NCBI GenBank assembly: GCA_003833135.1
Contig: QZLH01000038.1
Span: forward strand, 58,984 to 122,983
Direction of reading: 5' to 3'
From: Oehlia diaphana
Taxonomy: Eukaryota; Glomeromycota; Glomeromycetes; Glomerales; Glomeraceae
Length of the DNA stretch: 64,000 bases
Shown here: one piece after another, positions 1 to 11,761 of the stretch
How positions within the stretch are numbered: position 1 is the stretch's first letter
Layout: every line of letters begins with the position of its first letter
Notes under the pieces: model-generated
Seen by the model: only the letters and a program-made list of their open reading frames with translations
The model's database searches: none
Told to the model about the DNA's origin: nothing
Made by a program: the position numbers and the translations under genes

Positions 1-3000
1 GAGATTGAGTAATGGTTAAGTAACGGAGCGACAAGGCTGTTTCCCATACGTTCTTTGGGACTGATTTTAATTTATCGCTAACACCATAAGTTTGAATTGA
101 GGATTGTATATTGTCAGAAGAGATGTTGATTTGATCGGAAACGGTTTTGTCTAATTTAATAGAACCATCGGGTTTTTGATTTTCTACGATCTTCTTGGTT
201 GATTCAGGAGTGGTTATTGATTTAAGATTTACAAGGGTAGAAGATACTGTGTCAGCGGTATGTTGTACGGTATCGGTTATACTTTCGGATGTGGATTTTG
301 CTGTATCGGTAATATATTTACCCCAACTTGATCCCCAACCAGTCAAAGAAGTAGACAAAGAAGGCCATGAAGATTCTTTCTTTTTATTAGAAGCTTTCTC
401 AACTACTACTTTCTCGCAGGATTCTAAAACTTTTTTTATTAATTTTTCATCCTTGATTTGAGTATGCAACCAGGCGAGGGCTTTTTCATTTTGAGGTTTC
501 ACTTTTGATTGTTGTTTTCCTAACACTTTATTGCAATAAGCAATTGTTATAAATGTATTCCATACTTTGGTATCAAATTTTTTGACACGTTCATCAGTAA
601 TACGGACGGAAGATGAAATATTTTCAGTTGTGATTTCTCCAAGTTTTTCGGTAATCTTGTCGGATATTTTTTCATATGAACCTTCTTTATTTTGAATTTC
701 AATGACTTTTGTGATCTCTTCTTCAGTTACAGTTTCTTGAATTTCTTTTACGATTGTTTGTTCCGCTTTTTCTTTGATTACTTTATTGACTGCATGATCG
801 ACAACAACTGCATCGGTTTTTTCTAATAATTCTTTAATTTTTTCATCACTTCCTAATTCGATCTTCAAATATTTTTCTGCTTTTGCAACTTTTTCTTTCA
901 ATTCTGGTGAAGTGTCAGTAGATGATGTTTTTTTGAGGAAGGATAAGGTTATAGCGGTAATGAGTAATTTTTTGTCCTCTGGTGCTTTCGTTCCTTTACC
1001 AATGAAATAAGATTTAATAGATGAAACTAATGATTCATTAGATTCAACATCAAGCGCCTTAGAAACGGTGTCAGGGAGTTCTAAGGATCCATCTTCTTTT
1101 TGAGATGATACTATTTCGTTTGCTTTTTCGGTTGTGGTAGAGCCTTGGATAATGGAAACGGCATCTACCTTTTCTTTTTTGACACTTTGATCAACAATGA
1201 TCTTTTCCGACGTTGTTAATAACTCTTCTACTAATTTTTCATCTTTGAGTTCCCCAATAAGATACATCTTGGCTTTTTCAGATTGTTCTTTATGTTGATC
1301 TTGAGATTGAGAGGTAATGGTTAAGTAACGGAGTGACAAGGCTGTTTCCAATACGTTCTTTGGAACTGATTTTAATTTATCGCTAACACCATAAGTTTGA
1401 ATTGAGGATTGTATATTGTCAGAAGAGATGTTGATTTGATCGGAAACGGTTTTGTCTAATTTAATAGAACCGTCGGGTTTTTGGTTTTCTACGATCTTCT
1501 TGGTTGTTTCAGGAGTAGTTTTTGATTTAAGAATGATCAATGCCGATCCATAACTCTTTTGATTAGAGGTATAAGTCAACACGGAATTGGTAAGAGTTTC
1601 ATTGGAAGAAATTTCAATTTGTTTTTTGATGGCATCATTAAGCTCGAATGATCCGTCCTTTTGTTGTTGTGATGTTGCGACTTCTATGGTTTTAGCATCA
1701 GTCTTTGACTGAATAGCGGACAATTTAGCTCGCTTCTCTTCCTTCTTTTGTATAACCTTATAACTGGTTTTTTCTACAACTATTGTTTCAGTTGATTTTA
1801 AGTTCTCCTTTTCCAACTCAACATCATTAACTTTTTCTTCATTCCAAGTTGATTCGTGTCCTAAAAAAGAAAGAAAAGTTATATAACAAATATGTACTTG
1901 AAATTATTATAAATTCACATTCTTACACTTTTTATATACCTGGTCTAGTACTTTTTTCTTCTGAAGTTGTTGGGAGATTAGACTGAGGTGATGATTTTAT
2001 ATCATCATTTACTATGGATACTCTTTCATCATCATTTTCAGTAAAATCAAATGAAGGTATACTTAAAGTATATCCTAATGATTTGTCAGATTCAGTTTTG
2101 CGTTCTAAAGTAAAAAAAAATAAAATAAAATGTACCATTTTTAAAATTATAAATTCACATCCTTACACTTTTTATATACCTGGTTTAGTGCTTTTTTCTT
2201 TTGAATTTGTTGGGAGATTAGACTGAGGTGATGACTTTATATCACCATTTACTACGGATACACTTTCATCATCATTTTTAGTAAAATCAAATGAAGGTAA
2301 ACTTAAAGTATATCCTAATGATTTGTCAGATTCAGATTCAGATTCAGTTTTGTGTTCTAAAGTAAAAAAATAAATAAATAATAAAATAAAATGTACCATT
2401 TTTAAAATTATTATAAAATTCAAATTTTATATCTTATATACCTATATTTCTAATTAATGAAAAATTTGGCGAAACCTCATCATATTTAAGATGTTTACAT
2501 AAATCCATCATTTCTTTAAATAATTCTGGTAAGTCAGAAGAATCAGGTCTTTTTGATGGATCAGGATCCCAACATTGTTCCATAATTTTAGCATAAAAAT
2601 TTGGTGTTTCTTTAGTAATATCAGGTCTTTGTCCTTTAACAATTTGAATTGCAAGATACTTATCATGAGGACGATCTGAAAATGGAGATTCATTTGAAGT
2701 TAATTCCCACATTATCATACTTAAACTATAAACTTCAGATTTCTTTGTATATGGCTTTTTCTTTAGTACTTCAGGAGCGATATAAGGTAAAACTCCTTGA
2801 ATTTTATCTGAAGCTTTTTATATAAAAATTAAAAATTTTAATTAATCATTTTTAAAATATTGTAAAAATAAAGCAACCTTTTTTTCGAAATTATTTACCT
2901 ATTTCTAGATCAACGGGTGTACAAAGTCCAAAATCACATATTAAAATACTCCTATTTTCGTCTACCAAAACATTTTTACAATGAAAATCCCTATGGATTA

Positions 3001-3731
3001 AGTTCATTTCGTGAATGTGTTTTAAGGCTTTGGAAATATTTATAAGAATCTCTATTCTATCGGCCCAAGTTAATTCTGAAAAAAATTTATTAATATAATT
3101 TCTTAAATCCCCATATTTTGCACGTCTTATTACCATAGCGTATTCATTTCTTCCAGGTACTTTTGTTATTCCATAAAATGGTATAACGCTTTGACTACGA
3201 CATTTATGATGCATTTTAAACTATCAATTGTAACGACAAAAAAAAAAAAATTAAAAAAATAATTAAAAAATTAGTTATTTTTTTTTTTTTCAGTGTGAAC
3301 CTTTTCCTTTTTACCTCGTTTAGTAATTGATCACCAGTATCCTTAATAGATTTTATAGCCAAAGGTATAGTTAAATTCCAAGTTCCACAAAAAATATTTG
3401 AATTTCCACCATTTGTTAAATGGTTTACATTTTCCAAGTAATTATTTGGTATCCATTCAATAAAATCATCACAATATTTTGAATTATTTTGAGTTTCTTT
3501 AATAAATTCATCTAATTTAGAATTTCCAGTTGTATCGATTAATTTAATTTCATATTTATTGACTTGGTTGGTTTGTATGCTACGAGTTGCGGTTACATTG
3601 GACTTATTTTTTTGATTATTTTGTGAAAAATGAAATTGTCTTAAACATATTTGATTTTGACCTGTATAACTTGTTATTATATGATTACAATGGGTACAAA
3701 TAGTAAATTTTGAATCTTCGGATAAATTCAT
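1..3731 (-). CDS. TKL-type protein kinase fused to VIT/vWA C-terminal-like repeats (K1; continues past the left edge)
   Basis: Six exons on the minus strand: 3731-3315, 3220-2899, 2813-2442, 2356-2180, 2104-1940 and 1860 to beyond base 1. The N-terminus has a CTHC pair, then a Gly loop (LTNGGNSNIFCGTWN), the Lys in PLAIKSIKD, HRDFHCKN, DFGLC and an APE-equivalent PYIAPEVL, so all key kinase residues are present. Exons 4 and 5 are tandem copies of one acidic tail exon. The last intron (acceptor at 1861-1862) joins in phase to an open exon of 1860 bases with no stop. It encodes repeats of about 110-150 residues with QKPDGSIKL, QKEDGSLEL and QNKEGSYEK type motifs and W-x-T-x-x-x-L segments, like the C-terminal part of fungal VIT/vWA proteins. 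I checked that exon's frame codon by codon. The fusion is inferred from splice phase. The stop lies outside the window. Confidence 0.72.
1912..2390 (-). repeat. Tandem duplication of a tail exon plus its intron in K1
   Basis: Two copies with a period of about 240 bp (roughly 1912-2150 and 2152-2390). Each contains the same acidic exon (TESDKSLGYTL and SIVNDD/SVVNGD motifs) and the same flanking introns with GTATATAAAAAG donors. The copies differ by scattered substitutions and an extra ES-repeat in exon 4, so duplication took place at the level of a whole exon-intron unit. Related tail exons recur in the decayed kinase locus at 46260-46680. Confidence 0.85.
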
Positions 3732-5319
3732 GATTTTTCTAACGTAATTCGTATATCCAAAGCACCCTTTTTATACTTCGTAACAAAAAACGCCATTTAC
3801 CATATTTGTTATTAAGATTGACGATCAACGTTTAACTATTACTTTTTGGTTCCTATTCAAAAAATCCATAAGTTAACATGATTGACATGATTAATTTGCA
3901 TGTTATGATCTACACTACACTCTACAGTAGATTTTAACATTTTTTTTTGAATTTATGACTTGAGTAACTTATGTAGTTGTGCAGTAGTTAAAGGGCGACG
4001 TGAGGGGAACGAGCGGTAGGCCGAAGCGCTCGGTATGGAGAGATTGGTGGTGCTTGACATCATTCAATTTCAATGTATTTCTATGTATTTAGCCTGTAAT
4101 ATGTTCTCTTTTCACATTTACTGAATAAAGAAATGCGTTTTCACTTGTAAAAAAAAAAAAAAAAAGGAAAAAGAAACTTGAGTAACATTATTATTTTACG
4201 ATTAAAAATTCATACAAATAATAAATTTTGGAATTCATGCCAAGGAAAATACTGTCCTATTTATATATCAGCGATAAAAAACACTGTTTACTATATTCAG
4301 TTGGTTATTGTCATAAGAATACGAAGCTTGTACGATTGTACAATAACTAACTCGATTTGTAAATAGTTAAAATTTAAAATGACATCACTACATCAGCTGG
4401 GGAAAATCCGTGTAGATCATTTTGTATATATCCGACATTTATATTAAACTCAATCATGGCTTGCGAAATTTTTGTATTTAATAGTAAAAAATAGAATCTA
4501 TCCCATCATAAGAAAAGAAGAAAATCCAAATACAGATATAAATAACTACTTTTATTTTGTAAAAATACCTCAATAATAAGATGAGATCTTCATAGTAGTA
4601 CAAGGCCTTACTTTTCATTATGTTGAAAATTCTTGGAAGTTAAAAGTTTTCCTTCTTGATATCATTCTGTTGTACTGGAAATAACATGGTAATGCTCCAA
4701 TGAAAGTTCTTGCAAGTTTGAATTAGCAGAAAATGTGAACACCGATAATGCAGCTTCGATGGTTTCTCGTGGTGAATAGTGCAATATGTCGCGTTCCCAA
4801 AACATGCTATATATATATAAAAGTTAAAAATGGTATTCTAAACCATCATTCCGTCTTTAATTAAATTTGTAGAACAGCCAAAAATACGCACATAATAAGT
4901 ACATAAAGCCTCATACCAATTTTATTTAGGAAATCGGAAATCTTATTAATGTCACTAATTTTTTGTCGTTGTATTTATTATTTATTATGTTTACAGTATT
5001 TTATTGATTCAATTCCAATTTATTATTTTTATATAGTAAAAAGATTTAATTATTTATCATGTTTATCACTATGTTTATAAATATTTAATGTTTTTTAATT
5101 ATTAACTTTAATATTTTGCTTTTTTTATTGGGATATAACAGTCCATTGAAAATACAACTTGGCACAACTTATACAGTGCATGAAAAATAAAAAGTAAAGC
5201 TGCTAAATTAACAGAATATTCGTTGTCAATATGCATTTGAAGATAATATTACAAGAAACACTTTTATGAAATGAAATAATAATAATTTTAAAATATTTTA
5301 TTTAATATTTATATTAATT
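3732..5319. other. Intergenic, AT-rich
   Basis: No supported gene. A short GC-richer patch at about 3990-4070 contains a cgagcg/cgctcg inverted pair and looks like a fragment of a dispersed repeat. A poly-A run lies at 4149-4165. The stretch upstream of 3731 should hold the K1 promoter, but no element is recognisable. Confidence 0.5.
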
Positions 5320-5712
5320 TGCTATTTGATTATAGAGTTAATTTTGCTATTTGATTACAAGGTTAATTTTGCTATTTGATTTACAAGTTAATTTTGCTAT
5401 TTGATTTACAAGTTAATTTTACTATTTGATTTACAAGTTAATTTTGCTATTTGATTTACAAGTTAATTTTGCTATTTGATTTACAAGTTAATTTTGCTAT
5501 TTGATTATAGAGTTAATTTTGCTGTTTGACTACAAAGTTGATTTTTCTATTTGAAACAGAGTTAATTCTGCTAGAGTTAATTCTGCTATTTGATTACAGA
5601 GTTAATTCTGCCATCTGAAAACAGAGTTAATTCTGCCATCTGAAAACAGAGTTAATTCTACAGAGTTAATTCTGCTATTTGATTACAAGTAATTCTGCTA
5701 TTTGATCATTTG
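5320..5712. repeat. Minisatellite, unit about 25 bp
   Basis: About 15 imperfect head-to-tail copies of a unit resembling TTAATTTTGCTATTTGATTA followed by CAAG. The left copies are the most regular; on the right, variants (gttaattctgctatttga, gccatctgaaaacaga) mark older or degenerating copies. No coding frame runs through it. Confidence 0.9.
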
Positions 5713-5850
5713 CAGCATTTTTCTCTATATTTACTTTAATGCTACAAATGTCATAATAGGCATGACTTATTAAACTGATCACAATATGGTTCCACCTTTT
5801 GCAACGTGAAAGGGTCCTTTCTATTTCACGGAGAAAGAATCCATAGTAAA

Positions 5851-6798
5851 TTATTCTAAAGGAACTATGGAAGACTCATTCATTACCAATCCTGACAAAT
5901 TGTAACCAAAAGTATGATTGGTTTCAGGTTGTATATAAGGATAATCTAATGTTGCATAAGTTGAAAAGAATTCCAAGTTGGATGGAATAGGTGACTCCAT
6001 AAGGTCACAATTAGGATATCCTGGTAAATCATAAGTTACAGCATTAAGGTTAGAGTTAGGTTGAATATAAGGATAGTTTAATGTAGAAGGAGTTAAGAAA
6101 GATTCCAAGTTAGATGGATTAGATGTCTCAATTTGGTTATAATTAATATATCCTGGTAAATCACAAGCTGCAGCAGTGAGGTTGGATACAGGTCGGATGT
6201 AAGGAAAATTTAATGTTAAAGGAGTTTCTAAATTGGATGGAATAGATGACTCAAGTTGATTATAATTAGCTGTAGCAATAAAGTTGGTAGTTGTAGGCGA
6301 AAAATTATATTGATCTTCAGTGATATACTGTAATTGAGGATGAAGTTCTAATGAAGTAGATGATGTAATCGACGTTGAAAAAAGGTTAGATTGGATAGGC
6401 AACTTATTTTCTTTAACATTTTTTGCTCCTTTTTGTTGATTTCTCTTTCTAAATCGATATCCTTTATGTTGTTTAGCATGTTTTTTCTTTGCCACTTTTG
6501 CGCCACAGTCAAAAAGATTTTTGACTTCATTTGATTCATTTAGCCAGAGTTTCCCGATTATTCTAAACTTTTTATTTGCTTGCATCTTCTTGTATTTTGG
6601 TTTATTGCCTTCATTTTTCGCATATAAAATAAAGGAATTTAGAGGACGTGGAATATCAGGCCTAGATTTATTCGAGTTCATTAAAAGTTTGTCTCTGTCC
6701 ATAGTAAATGGATAATCTGTATCATACCAAGTTTGTTCAGGGGTTTTAATGTTCAAATTAAGAGAAAAAGTAGGTTTGTTAGGGTCAGGAGGTACCAT
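5851..6798 (-). CDS. HMG-box protein, MATA_HMG type
   Basis: A single-exon gene of 315 residues starting at the ATG complementary to 6796-6798. Residues about 48-118 form an HMG box: IPRPLNSFILYAKNEG, a helix with FRIIGKLWLNES, then the basic AKKKHAKQHKGYRFRKRNQQ end. This is the form typical of the MATA_HMG proteins expanded in arbuscular mycorrhizal fungi and proposed as mating-type-like regulators. It is expected to bind DNA in the nucleus. The C-terminal half (about 165-315) carries three diverged repeats of about 48 residues with LPGY, SNLE and YPYIQP motifs. The assignment is from motifs alone. Which HMG subclass it belongs to, and whether it has any mating role, cannot be judged here. 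Confidence 0.85.
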   Translation of the reverse strand: MVPPDPNKPTFSLNLNIKTPEQTWYDTDYPFTMDRDKLLMNSNKSRPDIPRPLNSFILYAKNEGNKPKYKKMQANKKFRIIGKLWLNESNEVKNLFDCGAKVAKKKHAKQHKGYRFRKRNQQKGAKNVKENKLPIQSNLFSTSITSSTSLELHPQLQYITEDQYNFSPTTTNFIATANYNQLESSIPSNLETPLTLNFPYIRPVSNLTAAACDLPGYINYNQIETSNPSNLESFLTPSTLNYPYIQPNSNLNAVTYDLPGYPNCDLMESPIPSNLEFFSTYATLDYPYIQPETNHTFGYNLSGLVMNESSIVPLE

Positions 6799-7705
6799 TT
6801 CGATACTATAGATGATAAAATTATTATTAATTTTTTCGTGTACTGAAAGCGTATTTCAGATTTTTTTTTTTAAAAGTAGAATAACGAAGATAACTTCCTT
6901 TTTATAAATAAAAATTTTTATGGATTAATTTAATGATTGTATTATTCCGCGGTAAATATCTATTGGCCTTTTTTGTTAAGATTTCTGTTGATTATTTTTG
7001 TCAATTTCCGCTTTCAGTTGAATCATTTTGTCAATATCTTCTGTTGATTATTTTTGTCTTTCAGTTGAATAATCTTTCTGTTGATTATTTTTGTTAATGA
7101 TTTAAATGGTGGAACGTCGATCATAAAAAGCCACACCATATATGTACGTAATCGAAATTTCAATGAAGAAGATCCCCGCTAGCTGACTTTGTAAAATTAA
7201 TTTTATTTATTTTGCCCTTTTATCTTTATTCCGTTTCTAATTTAGTGAAGTGAAAGAAAGGAGTATTGTAGATTCACAATAGGAAAAAAAAAAGTTGTTA
7301 TAAAAAATAGGAAAACCGGAATTTAAGATTAAAATGATTTTTGTAACATGTAAGAAAAAATCACGGAGAAAATTAAATAATTATTAAGTAAGAGATAAAG
7401 AGATTAATCAACAAACACAAATTAATACTCGTGCAAAAATAAGATTTAAAAAATAATAATAATAATTATTTATTGAAAGTTTAAAAAATTTATGATGAAA
7501 GAAAAAAAAAGATTGTGTAAAAGATCATCAGTTACATTTTTTTGCAGATTTTTTTTTTTACCCCTTTTTACTATTTTAACAAATTTAATAACTTTGGGCT
7601 AAATATTTAACCAGAATTTTTGTGGTTTTTGATTGGTTTAAACGATATCGGTCTCTTTTATTATAGTTTTAACAACTAGATATGATATGACTCAGTGTTG
7701 GAATT

Positions 7706-7849
7706 TTGGCTGCGGTCAAAGGACTTTTTGGCGACAAAACAGCCAACAGCAAGCGGCCAAATTTTTGGCCAAGAGTACTAGTACCTAATAGGTGGTGATT
7801 AGCTTTTGGTCACGGCTAAAGATTTTTTTGGTCATTAAGCCGCAGCCAA
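7706..7849. mobile_element. Possible foldback/MITE-like element
   Basis: The perfect inverted pair ttggctgcgg (7706-7715) and ccgcagccaa (7840-7849) bounds about 145 bp that also contains repeated ggccaa/ttggtc motifs in both orientations. No open frame. Target-site duplications are not clear, so the exact ends are uncertain. Confidence 0.4.
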
Positions 7850-9823
7850 GCGACCAAACAGTGTAACAGCCAAGCCCAGTCAAACGACCAATGGTAATAA
7901 TGTATATTATGAAATTTTTTATTAAAAAAAAAATGAGCTATTTATTTGAATATGATTATTTTTATTCACGAAAGTATGATTTACGAAATTGCACGAGTTT
8001 GTTACTACACTTAACGAGGAGTGAAAGAAGAAAGGGAAATATTATACATACAGCATTTTTACTATAAGACATATCTTAGATTGAATAATATATTTTTTAG
8101 CATTTGTAGATCGGATCACCAGTACTTTTTATTTGTGTTTAAAATTAAGAAATTCACCTAAATTTTTCGTTTTAACTTTCGCTGTGTAACCAGTGACAAT
8201 GTAGGAGGTTGTGAAAAAAAATTACATTTATTAGGGAACAATGATGGATTTACGTACAGCACATGTGAAATATTGTAAACACGTGAAACTACAGTATATT
8301 CGAAAATAATAAATGAAAGAAATCTGCATGTAAAAGTAAAATAAAAAAGAAAACTGCCAGCGAATGGAAATTGTGACATTAGTTCTTACCGTACCAACAA
8401 AAGTTATTACATGCACAGTACATACATAATGCGTTGAAAATAAATCTATTCTAGAACGTTAAGACTACTAAGATTGTTAAAATAATCCATTGCAAATATA
8501 CACAATTGAGGTTTCTGCGGAAGTAAATTTTTGATAAAGAATTTTATTAAACTTTACGTTAAAGATAAGTTAGGATTCTTCGACGTAGATTTATCAAATT
8601 AAACATATGGTTGTAAATTTCAATTTAAATTTATATTCATTATTTATAATTCTTAATTTGAAATCAAAAAATCAATGTAGGATAATTTTATTTGTCTTGC
8701 GAACGCTCATTAATTAGCGGTGTAATAAGTAGATTTATAATTATTATATCCGTATTTTATTCTACTTATTCAATTTCTATATTTAATATTATGCCACCTA
8801 GTGATAATTTAAAATGATATAGTTAGTATAATAGTAATTATAAGATTTGATTCAAACAAAAGTGAAGACAGTAATGGATGATAATTGAATATGAAAAAAC
8901 GTAATAATCACTTGTCGCACTAAGTGTCACTCATGATCACCATACTAATTTTTAAAAATTGCGTGTGATTGCTGAGTTTATAAATGACCGAGAATCTTCG
9001 TTTACTTATTTCCCGGCCTCATATAGATAGCCGGGAAATTACTAATTTTTGTTTAAAATAGTTAGTTTGAAATAGTTAATATTTAATGAGTGGCACGCTC
9101 CATTTATTTCATGGGAAGGGGGAACATCAGGGTTTTTTTCCTGAAGGGGAAAAAACCCTATTTATTCCTAACTCCTCATGAAATTAATAATACTAATGAT
9201 AGTCAAGAAATGCATTTATTTTTTCATGAAATTTTGACATGTAAAAAATGAGTAAATTTGTATGAATTATAAACAAGATTTCATAATAAATTTTCATTAA
9301 ATCTACCAATCTTCGTTTTTTTCGCTTCGTGTTGCGTTAGCTAAATTTATGTAAATCTAGCATGTGATATGATATTTAGCGCAAAATAGGAGGATAGTTG
9401 TACTAGGCGGAAACTATAACTTGTAATTCGGTAAATTCGGTTCGGTAATTCGGTAATTCGGTTCATCAAAAATTATTATTAAGTACCTAATATAAAAAAA
9501 AAAATGGATTCGGTTTTTTAGAACATTCTAAAAATAATATTTTTTCTTGATTCGGAAATTTATTATTTAAATATTTATTCAAAATAATTATGCGCATGGA
9601 ATTTTCCATTTAGATGGTCATACTATTTACAAAAAAAGAATATCATGTAACATCATTGTTCATTTTCCCGTTTCGAATACTATTTAAAGAAATTTCATCC
9701 CATTTGTTGTAATGTTAAATTTATCAAATTGTAAATCCATTTTTCCCAGAGTGTAAACGGTTGCTGTGACACAGTTTTGGACTTTTCCTAATTTGGTATA
9801 AATTATTCCGGCAATCCGGAAAT

Positions 9824-9846
9824 TCTGTGGCGCATTTCGCCACAGA
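9824..9846. other. Perfect 9-bp hairpin
   Basis: tctgtggcg (9824-9832) and cgccacaga (9838-9846) form a perfect stem with a 5-nt loop, about 120 bp upstream of the SCA7 gene S1. It could be a transposon end or a chance palindrome; no function is implied. Confidence 0.5.
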
Positions 9847-9967
9847 CTTTGCACATAAAAAAGGGGTGGACGAACTTCTTAGAATGTTTACTCCGATAGA
9901 ATATCAGTAAAAAATTTTAATACCTCTTTCTTATTTTTATTAAATACTCGTTAAAAAATATATCAAA

Positions 9968-10915
9968 ATGGACGCTTCAACTTCAACTGAATCTTCTAAT
10001 ATAAAAATACCAGAAATGATTGTAACAAATGAAACAAATAAAGGATTACAAGGTAAAATTTTAGATAGAGATATTTACAAATTTTAAACAAAATTATTTA
10101 TTTTATTTATTTATTTTTTATATAATTAAATATTTTTATTTATGATCAAAGACGAGAGGAAAAAAACTAGTAAGTTCATTTTATAATCCTTCAAGTTTAA
10201 ATTTTAATGCGAACGATTATTAATTTTTTTTTATAAAATTTAGATAAAAGACCTAATTCTCCAATATCAGCTGAAGAATCCCCTAGGAAAAAGCAAAAGA
10301 TTAAAAAGAGCAGGAAAAAGAAAAAAATTATAAGACGTAATAAAGGTTGCAAGAAATTTCAAAATTCCTATTTTTCATAATTTTTTTTAGGTTTTTTTTT
10401 TTAAAATATTTAATTTAAAATTAGGAGTGATTGATTTGGACGTTCAATGCGGAGTGATTGCGCAACCTGATAATACGCCTTGCGTACGCTCATTAAATTG
10501 TAAGAAACATTCGTTGGCTTCGAAACGAAATGTTGTGGGTAGATCAAAGCCATATGTCATTTTACTTATTCAATATCAGAAAAATAAAAAATCTATCGAG
10601 CGTCATCAAGGTAATTAATTTATATGTACATTTTTGTATAATTTTATATTATTTTTATCTAATTTATTTATATGTTGACATCTCAAAAGATAATGCCTTG
10701 TCAAAGTCAAACGATAACGATAAAAATGATGATATAGAGAAAGAAGGTGAATTTATAACAAATATAATTTTTTACTTTAAATTTTTATATTTATTCTGAG
10801 AAAAAAAAAAAAAAAAAAAAAAAAATACTAATAATATCTCCTTGCTTCAACACTAGTTTCTACCAAAGAAGATAATAATTCGCTCAATAAAAAAATAATT
10901 CATTTTTATAATTAA
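9968..10915 (+). CDS. SCA7-domain protein (SAGA Sgf73/ataxin-7 type), copy S1
   Basis: Six exons with all introns in phase 1: 9968-10052, 10152-10169, 10244-10345, 10425-10610, 10690-10746 and 10857-10915, giving 168 residues. Exon 3 is very basic (SPRKKQKIKKS then a Lys/Arg-rich run). Exon 4 encodes an SCA7 zinc-binding domain: DVQCGV, PCVRSLNCKKHS, KRNVVGRSKPYV. This is the Cys/His pattern of the domain by which Sgf73/ataxin-7 joins the SAGA deubiquitinase module and contacts nucleosomes. The protein is far shorter than Sgf73, so it may be a stand-alone SCA7 protein. Exon structure is supported by the paralogue at 50637, whose exon 3 has the same length (102 nt). The intron 3 donor (GTTGCA) is weak, and the last exon is placed by homology with similar sequence at 18290 and 24160. 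Confidence 0.75.
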
Positions 10916-11170
10916 TTAATTAATTTAATTTAATTAACGGAACTTATCTGTTTAATTTGTATCATATTTTTATGTAAGCATTATAATAACTTATTAATTT
11001 ATAACACAAATGATCTATTTAACCAATCAAGAAGTATACGCTGTATTATATGCATAATAATATTATTTTTCGGGTTATCAATAATTTTTTTTAAAAAAGT
11101 ATCGCAAATTCTATATGCATGGCTTCAACACAAACGTTATCATTAATAAATATACTGTACTGTATTTATA

Positions 11171-11206
<36 letters not shown>

Positions 11207-11761
11207 TTTTCTATTCAAACCAAATAAGCAATTTTTTTTTTTTTTTTTTTTTTTTTGATAATATAGCTACTATCAACAGCAAATGAGCAATTTATTTTTT
11301 ATATCAATGCATGCATGAATTACTTGATTCAAATAATTTTCGAAGTTACCTATTATATTTGTTTTCATACAATTTAGCTTGTTTATCTAATTAGTCCGAA
11401 GTGTACGAAGAATTATATACCAGATACTGTTTCACAAATGTCCAGTTATGAGTTATCCCGTCCGGCACGTGATGATATGCAATGTGATAACGTAGTAATA
11501 TAACAGAATTAACCGAAAATTTATTCTTAATTCCGACCAAAATTAAATTAACAAAATTCTTAACGTCTTAACCGGTTCAAACAAGACCCGATCCAAAATA
11601 GGCTGATTTTATGTATTATGTATGCTCAAAAATGCAAGTGTAGGCATGCACTATGTATTGTAACCAATTTTTATTGAGTTCCTTATATGTAAACGACAAT
11701 AAAATAAATAAATAAATAAATTTCTTGCTGAAAATTGATATATTCTTTATTAGAAATTAAC
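10916..11761. other. Intergenic spacer between S1 and K2
   Basis: AT-rich; poly-T runs at about 11170-11203 and 11229-11256. The segment at about 11009-11062 is repeated almost exactly at 24300-24355, where it has become the 5' end of the broken kinase gene K4, so it marks duplicated flank. No gene is seen. Confidence 0.6.

Larger units (their letters stand above)
6799..9967. other. Intergenic with small repeats and hairpins
   Basis: No supported gene. Contents: a direct repeat of ctgttgattatttttgt at about 6980-7095; a foldback element (7706-7849, listed separately); a perfect 10-bp inverted repeat with a 12-nt loop at 9008-9039; an agggtttttt/aaaaaaccct pair at about 9129-9159; short direct repeats of ttcggtaa at about 9428-9465; and a 9-bp hairpin at 9824-9846. 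Short open frames at 8158-8416 have no coding character. Confidence 0.5.

Noticed and set aside
195..461. Plus-strand 88-residue frame
   Set aside because: It is antisense to the continuous, repeat-bearing minus-strand exon of K1.
3990..4075. GC-rich patch considered as a tRNA or other structured RNA
   Set aside because: No cloverleaf, anticodon arm or promoter boxes could be drawn; only a 6-bp inverted pair.
8158..8416. Overlapping minus-strand frames
   Set aside because: No recognisable domain, no conserved splice partners, AT-rich low-complexity residues.
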